A stretch of DNA of 16,106 bases from Bacteroidaceae bacterium (GTDB taxonomy: Bacteria; Bacteroidota; Bacteroidia; Bacteroidales; Bacteroidaceae), in the NCBI GenBank assembly GCA_017557475.1, contig JAFYYO010000379.1, positions 1 to 16,106 of the forward strand, read 5' to 3'. Positions 1 to 6,394 of the stretch are shown here, one piece after another. The translations under genes were made by a program, and so were the position numbers. Within the stretch, counting starts at the first letter, position 1; each line of letters starts with the position of its first letter. Under the pieces are notes generated by a model. That model was not told the DNA's origin. It saw nothing but the letters and a program-made list of their open reading frames with translations, and searched no databases.

Positions 1-168
1 AAGGAGTGTCTGGCAAACGGTATCATGCCCTTTATTATCACCGATGATTTGAAGATGTTCTATTATCGAGGCTTGCGAGAGTGGGGAAATGTGAATGGTT
101 ACCTGATGGATACCTGCCGAACAGCTCAAGATCAATACAAGATGATAGTTGAGATGTATGAGGAATGA
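1..168 (+). CDS. Fic-family protein, C-terminal fragment
   Basis: The open frame enters from the left edge and ends at TGA 166-168, leaving 55 residues. The segment PFIITDDLKMFYYRGLREW followed by a GYLMDTCRTAQDQYK stretch resembles the conserved C-terminal tail of Fic/DOC-domain proteins common in Bacteroidetes and Firmicutes. The catalytic HPFxxGNGR loop would lie upstream, outside the window, so AMP-transferase activity cannot be judged. Fic proteins usually modify target-protein hydroxyls with AMP or a related group. The stop codon lies inside a 13-bp sequence repeated 14 bp later (165-177 and 179-191), so the 3' end may have been altered by a small duplication. The family call rests on the tail pattern only. 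Confidence 0.62.
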   Translation, partial: KECLANGIMPFIITDDLKMFYYRGLREWGNVNGYLMDTCRTAQDQYKMIVEMYEE

Positions 169-293
169 GGGCTGATGTATGAGGGCTGATGGAAGAAAAA
201 GGAATTATGGTTTCCTAAAAGAACGAAAGACTCGAAATCCTCGAAAAATCTTCTTACTGAACACGAATCATCCGAATTGAACGAATAATCTAT

Positions 294-417
294 TATGTAG
301 ATGACAGTTCTGTACAGAACAGCTTTACTGATTAGTAAAGGTTTTATTTCGTCGGAAGATTAATTAAAAGCTTGCTTTTATAAAGTCTTCCGCCTAAATT
401 AACTACTCATCTACATA
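294..417. other. Intergenic element with cloverleaf folding potential
   Basis: This element lies in the 478-bp gap between the Fic and M48 genes. An 11-bp inverted repeat, TATGTAGATGA (294-304) and its exact complement (407-417), encloses three hairpins. These are the palindrome GTTCTGTACAGAAC (307-320); a 7-bp stem with loop GATT (323-340); and a nested hairpin with outer arms CGGAAGA/TCTTCCG (353-359, 386-392) and inner arms TAAAAGC/GCTTTTA (365-380). Together they form a four-stem closed structure. It could be a structured RNA, a small non-autonomous element with terminal inverted repeats flanked by TA, or a protein-binding region. I recognise no known family and see no coding region in it. 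The rest of the gap (169-293, 418-599) holds only short A/T-rich direct repeats, such as degenerate CTTAAACT units near 520-550. Confidence 0.5.
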
Positions 418-599
418 TAATTTTTGTTCTTTAGTTATTTTTCGATGTAATATTCGTGTTGATTTGGCAGATTGACTTTCCTCTTTGAGCCGTCGAGCTA
501 AACCTTAGTGGTCGTTTCCCCTTAAACTCTTAAACATCTTAAACTCTAAAACTTTTGGGGTCCTTGAGCCCAATCTTCATGTTCAATATAATACAAATA

Positions 600-621
600 A
601 AGGGCGGATTGCTCCGCCCTT
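600..621 (-). terminator. Rho-independent terminator of the M48 gene
   Basis: A perfect 9-bp stem (AAGGGCGGA and its complement) encloses the 4-nt loop 609-612. Read on the - strand, it is followed by a T-rich stretch (TTTATTTG). It lies 26 bp beyond the stop codon of the M48 protease gene, which is the likely source of the transcript. Confidence 0.8.
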
Positions 622-646
622 ATATTATAAGTAATGTATAAAGAAC

Positions 647-1516
647 TTATTTCTTCTTTGTCGATTTCTTTGTAGTGGTGGTTGTGGTCGTAGTCGTGGG
701 AGGGTTGTAGTACTTGAGTGCTTCGGGCATGCGCTTCTGCAGCTCAGCGATGCGCTTCTCGTCGGATGGGTGGTCGCTGAAGATTTCGCTTGTTGATGTT
801 GTACTCATCTGAGCCATTCGTTGCCAGAAGGGGATTGCGAGTTGTGGGTCGTAGCCGGCCATTGCTGCAAAGATGAGTCCGAGTCGGTCGGCTTCTGTCT
901 CATTATCGCGAGAGTACTTGAGGTTGGCGAAGTTGAAGCCTGTCTGAGCTACCATATCGAGCAGTTGTGCATAGCCTCCAAGGCCCTTTGTGTTAGCGAC
1001 TTGTGTGAGTACGCTGCCACCAATCTGTGCAGCATACTGCTGACGTGTCTGCTTGGAGAGTTGCTCGGCAGAGTGTTTGGCCACAGCATGAGCAATCTCG
1101 TGTCCGAGTACGATGGCGAGGCTGGCTTCATCCTGAGTGATGGGGAGCATGCCTTCATAGACCACAATCTTGCCTCCGGGCATACAGAAAGCATTGGCTT
1201 CGCTGCTATTCACGAGGTTGAACTCCCATTGGAAGTTCTGCACTTCTTGAGCATAGCCGTTGTTCGTGAGGAAGTTCTCGACGGCTGTGGCGAGGTTCTG
1301 TCCAACTCGCTTCACGAGAGCAGTGTTGGTCTGGTTGGTTGATAACTTGGCACTTTGCATGTACTCTTGGTATTGCTGGGTGCTGAGACTGAGGATTTGT
1401 GCGTCATCGACGAGCAGACGAGTCTTACGTCCTGTAATGGGCACAGTGTTTGTTGTGCCGCAAGCAGCTGTGAGCAATGCGAGAGCGGCAATGAGTAGAG
1501 CTTTGACTGTTTTCAT
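647..1516 (-). CDS. M48-family zinc metalloprotease, lipoprotein
   Basis: A 289-residue endopeptidase of the M48 (BepA/LoiP-like) group, probably anchored in the cell envelope for protein quality control. The chosen ATG (1514-1516) opens a typical lipoprotein signal peptide: KTVKALLIAALALL, then lipobox LTAAC with the lipidated Cys at residue 19. An upstream in-frame ATG at 1606 would place this signal peptide internally and would lie beyond the promoter. The zinc site is HEIAH at 139-143, with the third ligand in ETEAD (E206, D210). The SDHPSDEKR segment near 247-255 is also typical of the family. The C-terminus is odd: ten threonines, then KKSTKKK. The gene stands alone, divergent from tRNA-Asp, with its own promoter and terminator. 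The family call is firm; the substrate is unknown. Confidence 0.9.
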   Translation of the reverse strand: MKTVKALLIAALALLTAACGTTNTVPITGRKTRLLVDDAQILSLSTQQYQEYMQSAKLSTNQTNTALVKRVGQNLATAVENFLTNNGYAQEVQNFQWEFNLVNSSEANAFCMPGGKIVVYEGMLPITQDEASLAIVLGHEIAHAVAKHSAEQLSKQTRQQYAAQIGGSVLTQVANTKGLGGYAQLLDMVAQTGFNFANLKYSRDNETEADRLGLIFAAMAGYDPQLAIPFWQRMAQMSTTSTSEIFSDHPSDEKRIAELQKRMPEALKYYNPPTTTTTTTTTKKSTKKK

Positions 1517-1542
1517 TTTCGTAAAAATTAAATAATATGGTG

Positions 1543-1550
1543 CAAATATA
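1543..1550 (-). promoter_or_regulatory. Promoter -7 box of the M48 gene
   Basis: Read on the - strand this is TATATTTG, a match to the Bacteroidetes -7 consensus TAnnTTTG, 26 nt upstream of the M48 start codon. No clear TTG is present about 20 nt further upstream. The -33 position falls in the heptamer repeat at 1561-1581. Confidence 0.6.
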
Positions 1551-1560
1551 CGAAATTTCA

Positions 1561-1581
1561 TTGAACATTGAACATTGAACA
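1561..1581. repeat. Three tandem copies of heptamer TTGAACA
   Basis: Three exact head-to-tail copies of a 7-bp unit. They cover the place where the -33 element of the M48 promoter should lie, so a change in copy number could alter that promoter's spacing. That effect is inferred, not shown. Confidence 0.8.
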
Positions 1582-1623
1582 TAAAAAAATACGAGTCAAA
1601 GCACAAATTTCTTGCTTAAAAAC

Positions 1624-1654
1624 TTGCGTATGTTATAAGAAAGCACTACTTTTG
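1624..1654 (+). promoter_or_regulatory. Promoter of tRNA-Asp
   Basis: A TTG at 1624-1626, a 20-nt spacer and TACTTTTG at 1647-1654 match the Bacteroidetes primary-sigma promoter pattern. The -7 box ends 21 nt before the mature 5' end of the tRNA. Confidence 0.7.
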
Positions 1655-1675
1655 TACTCGGAAACCTCGAAATGA

Positions 1676-1750
1676 GGTGCGGTAGTTCAGTTTGGTTAGA
1701 ATACTAGCCTGTCACGCTAGGGGTCGCGAGTTCGAGCCTCGTCCGCACCG
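1676..1750 (+). tRNA. tRNA-Asp (anticodon GTC)
   Basis: The acceptor arm GGTGCGG (1676-1682) pairs fully with CCGCACC (1743-1749), with G1750 as discriminator. The anticodon stem CTAGC/GCTAG encloses loop CTGTCAC, with anticodon GTC at 1711-1713. The T arm is GCGAG-TTCGAGC-CTCGT with one G-T pair. CCA is not encoded, so it would be added by nucleotidyltransferase. The gene has its own promoter and terminator. Confidence 0.97.
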
Positions 1751-1792
1751 CGAAGTAAAAGTGTTTTTCATGATATTAGATTTTAAGGTTAG

Positions 1793-1824
1793 AGTTCTTT
1801 GTCGTGAGACAAGGAACTTTTTTT
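1793..1824 (+). terminator. Rho-independent terminator after tRNA-Asp
   Basis: Arms 1793/1794-1803 and 1808-1818 (AGTTCTTTGTC against GACAAGGAACT) form an 11-bp stem with one G-T wobble and loop GTGA, followed by seven Ts (1818-1824). It lies 44 bp beyond the tRNA. Confidence 0.85.
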
Positions 1825-1834
1825 GTAGGCTCTC

Positions 1835-1850
1835 CTCGCGACCCGGGTCG
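1835..1850. repeat. GC-rich palindrome with inverted copy of tRNA segment
   Basis: CGACCCGGGTCG (1839-1850) is a perfect 12-bp palindrome. The overlapping CTCGCGACCC (1835-1844) is the exact reverse complement of GGGTCGCGAG (1721-1730), the variable region and T-stem of the adjacent tRNA-Asp. It may be a trace of a past insertion at the tRNA or a chance match. Confidence 0.5.
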
Positions 1851-1906
1851 GAGTTTTCCTTCGCTTCGCTCAGGCGGACCAATAGTTGCTTCTGCCTATT
1901 GACATT

Positions 1907-3724
1907 TTATTTATAAATCGGCCCAAAGTTTTGACATGCTCGATAGTCGGCACCTTCCTTGTCCATACCGAATGCATTCCAGCAAGCAGGGCGGAAAATG
2001 TCCTTGTCCAGAATGTTATGCATCGACACAGGAATGCGCAGGATGGAGCATAGCGTGAGCATGTCGGCACCGATGTGCCCGTAGGCGATGGCTCCGTGAT
2101 TAGCGCCCCAGCAGTTCATGACCGAATAGACATCCTTGAAGCAGTCCTTCTTCGGGTCGAGACGCGGCACAAACCAAGTAGTGGGCCATGTGGGGTCGGT
2201 ACGCTTGTCGAGGATTTCGTGCGTCTTGGGGTCAAGTTCCGCGGTCCATCCTTCTGCTAACTGCAACACAGGACCCAGCCCCTGTACCATGTTCAGACGC
2301 ATCATGGTCATAGGCATACCGCCTTTTGTTACGAAGTGCGAGCTGTAACCGCCACCACGGAAATAGTCGCGGTCGGCAGGCATCCACGAGGTTGCTTTCA
2401 GACAGGCCTCTACATCGCAGTCGGTAAGCTCCCAATGTGGCTTTATGGTGGGGTTTCCGTCCTTATCGGTAGCGGCACCAGTGGCATCGAGGGTCGTTGC
2501 ACCACTATTAATCAGGTGGATAAAACCGCCTGCAGCAGCGCCCTCAGGCTTCTTGCCAGCCACGCGTTCCACAGCTTCTGGACTCCAGTAGGTGCGGATG
2601 TCAGAGAACATCACGCCGCGATTCGTCAGCAGATGTCCGAAGAGCATCGTCATGCCATTGAGGAAGTCATTCTCCGTAGCCAGAATCTTGGCTTCACGCG
2701 GTCCATTCCAATCAAATGAGGTGCAAAGCATCGACTCAGGGAAGTCGAAATTGGGTTTGTAGTCAGTCCACTGACGCTGGCCCTGGACTCCGCCAGCAAT
2801 AGCATTGTGTCCCAGTGCCTCTTCTTTGTAGCCCATCTGCAAAAGTCGTGGGTTACCCTCCATCAGGTCGCGGATAATCATCATGGTCTTCACGGTGAAC
2901 TCCCAATCCTGATCTTTCTCCTCACGGTTCTTGCCTTTACCCTTGCCATTGAATGTGGTCATGGGTGTACCAGGGAAGAGTGGTCGGTCTTCGTTATAGT
3001 CGTGTCCTTCCTGTGGTTTACAATATTTCTCTACCCATTGCATGGCTTTCTTAAACTCCTCAGGGTCGAAGATGTTGAAGTCTACACGACGCAGAATTTC
3101 TACTAATGATACATACTCTGTACGCATGCCGAGGTATTGCTGCAAGAAGTCGGCATTAACGATAGAGCCGGCAATACCCATACAGGTGTTGCCCAGTGAG
3201 AGATAACTTTTGCCTCGCATCGTGGCTACTGCCTGAGCAGCACGGGCGAAGCGCAGAATCTTCTCTGCCACATCAGCAGGAATGGTATTGTCTTGCAAGT
3301 CTTGTACATCGTGACCGTAGATACCGAAGGCGGGCAGTCCTTTCTGTGCATGGGCGGCCAGTACGGCAGCCAGATAGACGGCACCTGGACGCTCTGTGCC
3401 GTTGAAGCCCCATACAGCCTTGGGATAATGAGGGTTCATGTCCATCGTCTCGCTGCCGTAGCACCAGCAGGAAGTGACAGTAATGGTACTGCCCACTCCC
3501 TCGCGCTCAAACTTCTCGGCACAGGCAGCACTCTCAGCCACGCGACCAATGGTGCCATCGGCGATAATGCACTCCACAGGCGAGCCGTCGCCATTGCGCA
3601 GATTCGTGGTTATCAACTCGGCAACGGCCTTGGCCAAGGCTATTGTTTTTTCTTCAAGACTTTCGCGGACGCCACCCTGACGACCATCGATAGTAGGACG
3701 AATGCCTATTTTCGGATATCTCAT
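1907..3724 (-). CDS. fucI: L-fucose isomerase
   Basis: A 605-residue cytoplasmic Mn2+-dependent ketol isomerase (EC 5.3.1.25) that converts L-fucose to L-fuculose; the family often also accepts D-arabinose. The N-terminus [20 protein letters not shown] is the family hallmark and fixes the start at ATG 3722-3724. An upstream in-frame ATG at 3817 would add 31 unrelated residues and cross the promoter. Conserved blocks include [10 protein letters not shown] (312-321), SFDWNGPRE (336-344), ATEND (349-353), INSGATTLD (405-413) and GGYSSHF with H463. The acidic metal ligands and the metal-binding His are expected in the 330-353 and 463 regions. Length is close to the roughly 590 residues of E. coli FucI. 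No fuculokinase, aldolase or fucose permease gene is adjacent, so the rest of the pathway must be elsewhere. Confidence 0.95.
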   Translation of the reverse strand: MRYPKIGIRPTIDGRQGGVRESLEEKTIALAKAVAELITTNLRNGDGSPVECIIADGTIGRVAESAACAEKFEREGVGSTITVTSCWCYGSETMDMNPHYPKAVWGFNGTERPGAVYLAAVLAAHAQKGLPAFGIYGHDVQDLQDNTIPADVAEKILRFARAAQAVATMRGKSYLSLGNTCMGIAGSIVNADFLQQYLGMRTEYVSLVEILRRVDFNIFDPEEFKKAMQWVEKYCKPQEGHDYNEDRPLFPGTPMTTFNGKGKGKNREEKDQDWEFTVKTMMIIRDLMEGNPRLLQMGYKEEALGHNAIAGGVQGQRQWTDYKPNFDFPESMLCTSFDWNGPREAKILATENDFLNGMTMLFGHLLTNRGVMFSDIRTYWSPEAVERVAGKKPEGAAAGGFIHLINSGATTLDATGAATDKDGNPTIKPHWELTDCDVEACLKATSWMPADRDYFRGGGYSSHFVTKGGMPMTMMRLNMVQGLGPVLQLAEGWTAELDPKTHEILDKRTDPTWPTTWFVPRLDPKKDCFKDVYSVMNCWGANHGAIAYGHIGADMLTLCSILRIPVSMHNILDKDIFRPACWNAFGMDKEGADYRACQNFGPIYK

Positions 3725-3776
3725 GACAATATTTATTTTGTGATTATTTCTGGTTTTAGTGTTAGTTATCGTAGGG

Positions 3777-3806
3777 CAAAGATACGAAAAAGTGAGTGAA
3801 ATACAA
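3777..3806 (-). promoter_or_regulatory. Promoter of fucI
   Basis: On the - strand, TTG (3804-3806), a 19-nt spacer and TATCTTTG (3777-3784) give a full Bacteroidetes-type promoter 52 nt upstream of the fucI start. The bases just before the -7 box (TTCG) match those in the duplicated promoter module on the other strand. Confidence 0.8.
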
Positions 3807-3883
3807 AAAGAAAACACGTTTTTATTTTATATTGTCTTCACTTATTCGTATCTTTGACCTTCGGTCTTAGTTACTCTCGCTCG

Positions 3884-3910
3884 AAAAAGCACAAATTAAT
3901 TTGGCTTTTT
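3884..3910 (+). terminator. Terminator-like hairpin between tandem promoters, copy A
   Basis: AAAAAGC and CAAATT pair with AATTTG and GCTTTTT, giving a 13-bp stem with one bulged A. The right arm ends in five Ts and also contains the TTTG -33 element of the downstream promoter. It could stop transcripts begun at the first promoter; this is inferred from structure only. Confidence 0.45.
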
Positions 3911-3931
3911 ACTCGCTTATTCGTATCTTTG
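3900..3931 (+). promoter_or_regulatory. Proximal promoter of the GH16 operon
   Basis: TTTG ending at 3903, a 20-nt spacer and TATCTTTG (3924-3931) form a consensus promoter 27 nt before the GH16 start codon. It is expected to drive the four-gene run from 3959 to 7185. Confidence 0.8.
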
Positions 3932-3958
3932 CAAAAGAAACACACAAACTGAAGAGTT

Positions 3959-4825
3959 ATGAAACATCTATTTATAATGAATAAAGCCATCATCATATCT
4001 TTATTGTCTGTTTTCCTTTCTGTCGATGCTTGGGCTCAGGACATTGGTTGGAAACTCATCTGGCATGATGAGTTCGAAGTCGAAGGACGCCCTGATTCCA
4101 CTAAATGGACCTACGAGCATGGTTTTGAGCGTAATGAGGAACTTCAGTGGTACACACCAGAGAATGCCTTCCAACGCGATGGCTATCTTGTGATTGAAGC
4201 TCGTCCTGCAGACTTACCTTGTCCATCCTACAGGGAGGGAAGCAGGCATTGGCGCAACAATCGTCCACGCATCCTTTGGACAAGCAGTTCCTTGAAGACG
4301 AGGGGCCTTTTCTCTTTCCAGTACGGACGTGTTGAGGTGTGTGCTCGCATCCCAGTCTGCTTGGGTGCTTGGCCTGCGATTTGGCTACTGGGAGATAGTG
4401 GAGGTTGGCCAGCTTGTGGAGAGATAGACATGATGGAGTACTATCAATACAAAGGACGTCCCACCGTTCTGGCTAATGCCTGTTGGGCTGGGGATAGAGA
4501 GACGAAATGGGACTCCTCTTATACGCCTCTCACTCACTTCACAGAACGCGACTCTGCTTGGGCAGAACGTTTCCATGTTTGGCGTATGGATTGGGACGAG
4601 AACGCTATCCGTCTTTTCCTCGATGATGAACTGCTCAACGAAATAGACCTTACCCTTACTATCAATGGCAAGATGCGTGGCTCGGGCATCAATCCCTTCC
4701 ATCAACCCCAGTACCTCTTACTCAATTTGGCTTTAGATACACGTGTAAGGCAGTACAATCCAAAGGACTTTCCTATGCGCTATGAGATAGATTATGTGCG
4801 TGTGTACCAAACAAATAATCATTAA
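3959..4825 (+). CDS. Glycoside hydrolase family 16 (beta-glucanase/laminarinase-like)
   Basis: A 288-residue secreted or periplasmic endo-acting hydrolase of beta-glucans or related polysaccharides. A signal peptide covers about residues 1-27 (IIISLLSVFLSVDAWAQ). The GH16 jelly-roll domain follows, from WHDEFE (35-40) to DYVRVYQ at the C-terminus. The active-site motif GEIDMMEYY gives the nucleophile E155, assisting D157 and acid/base E160, in the ExDxxE form typical of laminarinases and lichenases. There is no extra carbohydrate-binding module or sorting tail. Translation may start at ATG 3959 or at the in-frame ATG 3977; both keep the signal peptide. The next gene starts 10 nt after the stop. 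The exact glycan specificity cannot be read from the sequence, and no SusC/SusD pair is in the window. Confidence 0.92.
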   Translation: MKHLFIMNKAIIISLLSVFLSVDAWAQDIGWKLIWHDEFEVEGRPDSTKWTYEHGFERNEELQWYTPENAFQRDGYLVIEARPADLPCPSYREGSRHWRNNRPRILWTSSSLKTRGLFSFQYGRVEVCARIPVCLGAWPAIWLLGDSGGWPACGEIDMMEYYQYKGRPTVLANACWAGDRETKWDSSYTPLTHFTERDSAWAERFHVWRMDWDENAIRLFLDDELLNEIDLTLTINGKMRGSGINPFHQPQYLLLNLALDTRVRQYNPKDFPMRYEIDYVRVYQTNNH

Positions 4826-4835
4826 ACCAGAAGAT

Positions 4836-5888
4836 ATGATAGACCAGATTATAGCTTTTAACAAGACTTTTGTAGAGCAGAAGGGCTACGAGAAGTATCT
4901 CACAGACAAGTATCCTGATAAGAAGCTGGCTGTGTTGTCGTGTATGGACACAAGATTGACTGAACTGCTTCCTGCAGCTCTTGGCCTGAAGAATGGAGAC
5001 GCAAAGATTATCAAGAATGCAGGAGGTTTAGTAATTTCAGCTTTCGACTCAGCTATGCGTAGCTTGATAGTTGCCATCTACGAATTGGGTGTAGAGGAAA
5101 TCATGGTAGTGGCACACTCGCATTGTGGGGCTTGCCACATGAGCTACGACCACTTCCATCATGAAATGATAGCCAGAGGTGTAACAGATGAAACACTCGA
5201 CACCATTCGCAAGTGTGGCATCAACCTGGACCATTGGCTGGAGGGCTTCAAGGACACTCCCGAGTCTGTGAGAAAGACTGTTGAGACTATCAAGACTCAT
5301 CCACTTGTTCCCAGGAATGTTGTGGTTCGCGGTTTTATCATCGACTCTGAAACGGGAAAATTAGTGGAGATCAAGAGTGGCAAAGAGATTTATCTTGCTG
5401 GAGGTTGTTTTTGGGGAACAGAGCATTACTTCAAACAAATTGATGGCGTAGTGGAAACGGAAGTGGGTTTTGCCAACGGACATACAGCGAACCCAACATA
5501 CAAAGAAGTCTATACTGACACAACGGGATATGCAGAGACCGTACATGTGAAATACAATCCCGATGTGGTAAGCCTTGAGTTCTTGTTGCAGATGTTCTTC
5601 AAGGCCATCGACCCAACAAGTCTTAATAAACAAGGACATGACGAGGGCACACGTTATCGCACAGGCATCTACTATACTGATTCAGAGGATTTGCCTATTA
5701 TCGAGAAGGTGTTTGCCGAGAAACAGAAGAACTATCAGCAGCCTCTGGCCGTTGAGAAACTTCCTCTTGAGAACTTCTACCCAGCAGAAGAATATCATCA
5801 GGACTATCTCGACAAGAATCCCGACGGCTACTGTCATCTGCCCCTGTCACTCTTTGAATTTGCAAGACAGGCGAAAGAGAAAAAGTAA
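4836..5888 (+). CDS. Fusion of beta-carbonic anhydrase and MsrA
   Basis: One 350-residue frame carries two complete enzymes. Residues 1-180 are a beta-class carbonic anhydrase (CO2 + H2O to bicarbonate): CMDTR with C36, D38 and R40, and HSHC with H94 and C97, supply the zinc ligands and the Asp-Arg dyad. Residues 184-350 are MsrA, which reduces methionine-S-sulfoxide: GCFWG with catalytic C191, then GFANGHTANPTYKEV (211-225), AEEYHQDYL (317-325) and a C-terminal GYCHL whose C333 may be the resolving Cys. The linker is at most a few residues (SGKE). No signal peptide is seen, so the product is probably cytoplasmic. ATG 4836 is chosen because the upstream in-frame ATG at 4794 overlaps the GH16 gene and adds residues without similarity. 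It is likely co-transcribed with GH16 and the following GNAT gene. Confidence 0.93.
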   Translation: MIDQIIAFNKTFVEQKGYEKYLTDKYPDKKLAVLSCMDTRLTELLPAALGLKNGDAKIIKNAGGLVISAFDSAMRSLIVAIYELGVEEIMVVAHSHCGACHMSYDHFHHEMIARGVTDETLDTIRKCGINLDHWLEGFKDTPESVRKTVETIKTHPLVPRNVVVRGFIIDSETGKLVEIKSGKEIYLAGGCFWGTEHYFKQIDGVVETEVGFANGHTANPTYKEVYTDTTGYAETVHVKYNPDVVSLEFLLQMFFKAIDPTSLNKQGHDEGTRYRTGIYYTDSEDLPIIEKVFAEKQKNYQQPLAVEKLPLENFYPAEEYHQDYLDKNPDGYCHLPLSLFEFARQAKEKK

Positions 5889-5896
5889 AGGAAAGC

Positions 5897-6394
5897 GTGA
5901 GTAATAGGATTATCAGGGAAGCAATACCTACAGACATCACCGATATTATGCAGGTGATGGAGACTGCAAAAAAGATTATGCGGTCTTCAGGCAACATGCA
6001 CCAATGGGGAGATGGTTACCCTTCAGAGACAGTCATCTTCAGCGATATGGAAAAGCATGGTGGCTATGTCATTGAAGAGGCCGGTCGCATCGTTGGCTAC
6101 TTTGCCTTCCTACCTTCTCCTGAACCAACCTATTCAAAGATATACGATGGTGAGTGGCTGGATGATATGCAACCTTATCATGTCGTTCATCGTATTGCCA
6201 GCTATCCTGACATTCATGGTATTTTCAGCGATATCATGGATTTCTGCTTCTCGCATGATGCAAACATCCGTATTGATACCCATAAGGATAATCGAATCAT
6301 GCAGCACAACATCGAAAAGCACGGTTTCACCTATTGTGGCATCATCTACCTTTCCAATGGAGATGAAAGGCTTGCTTATCAAAGAATGTTATGA
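5897..6394 (+). CDS. GNAT-family N-acetyltransferase
   Basis: A 165-residue acetyl-CoA-dependent transferase; the substrate is unknown. The N-terminal strand IIREAIPTDITDIMQVME is the usual GNAT start and is preserved only by a GTG start codon at 5897, preceded by an SD-like AAAGG (5888-5892). The central GRIVGYFAF strand and the C-terminal IRIDTHKDNRIMQHNIEKHG stretch, followed by FTYCGII, are a classic GNAT motif for acetyl-CoA contact and the final fold. It begins 8 nt after the carbonic anhydrase/MsrA gene, and its TGA overlaps the ATG of the next gene by 4 nt, so translation of the two is probably coupled. An alternative start at an internal Met would remove the first strand and is unlikely. 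Confidence 0.85.
   Translation: MSNRIIREAIPTDITDIMQVMETAKKIMRSSGNMHQWGDGYPSETVIFSDMEKHGGYVIEEAGRIVGYFAFLPSPEPTYSKIYDGEWLDDMQPYHVVHRIASYPDIHGIFSDIMDFCFSHDANIRIDTHKDNRIMQHNIEKHGFTYCGIIYLSNGDERLAYQRML

Larger units (their letters stand above)
3841..3933 (+). repeat. Duplicated tandem-promoter module, copy A
   Basis: These 93 bp match 9874-9966 at 86 positions with no gaps. The copy holds two TATCTTTG boxes exactly 75 bp apart (3849-3856 and 3924-3931), each preceded by TTATTCG. Between them lies a terminator-like hairpin. The first box has only a poor -33 element in this copy. The module lies immediately upstream of the GH16 gene. Confidence 0.85.

Noticed and set aside
821..1342. A 173-codon + strand open frame opposite the M48 protease
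   Set aside because: The M48 frame has a signal peptide, HEXXH and third metal ligand; the opposite frame has nothing recognisable.
3725..3817. Longer fucI start at 3817
   Set aside because: The extra 31 residues do not resemble the family and would overlap the consensus promoter at 3777-3806.
5370..5400. Two separate genes joined by a sequencing error at the carbonic anhydrase/MsrA junction
   Set aside because: The frame is continuous, both domains are complete on either side, and the junction has no homopolymer or alternative start that would suggest an error. It remains a point to confirm by resequencing.
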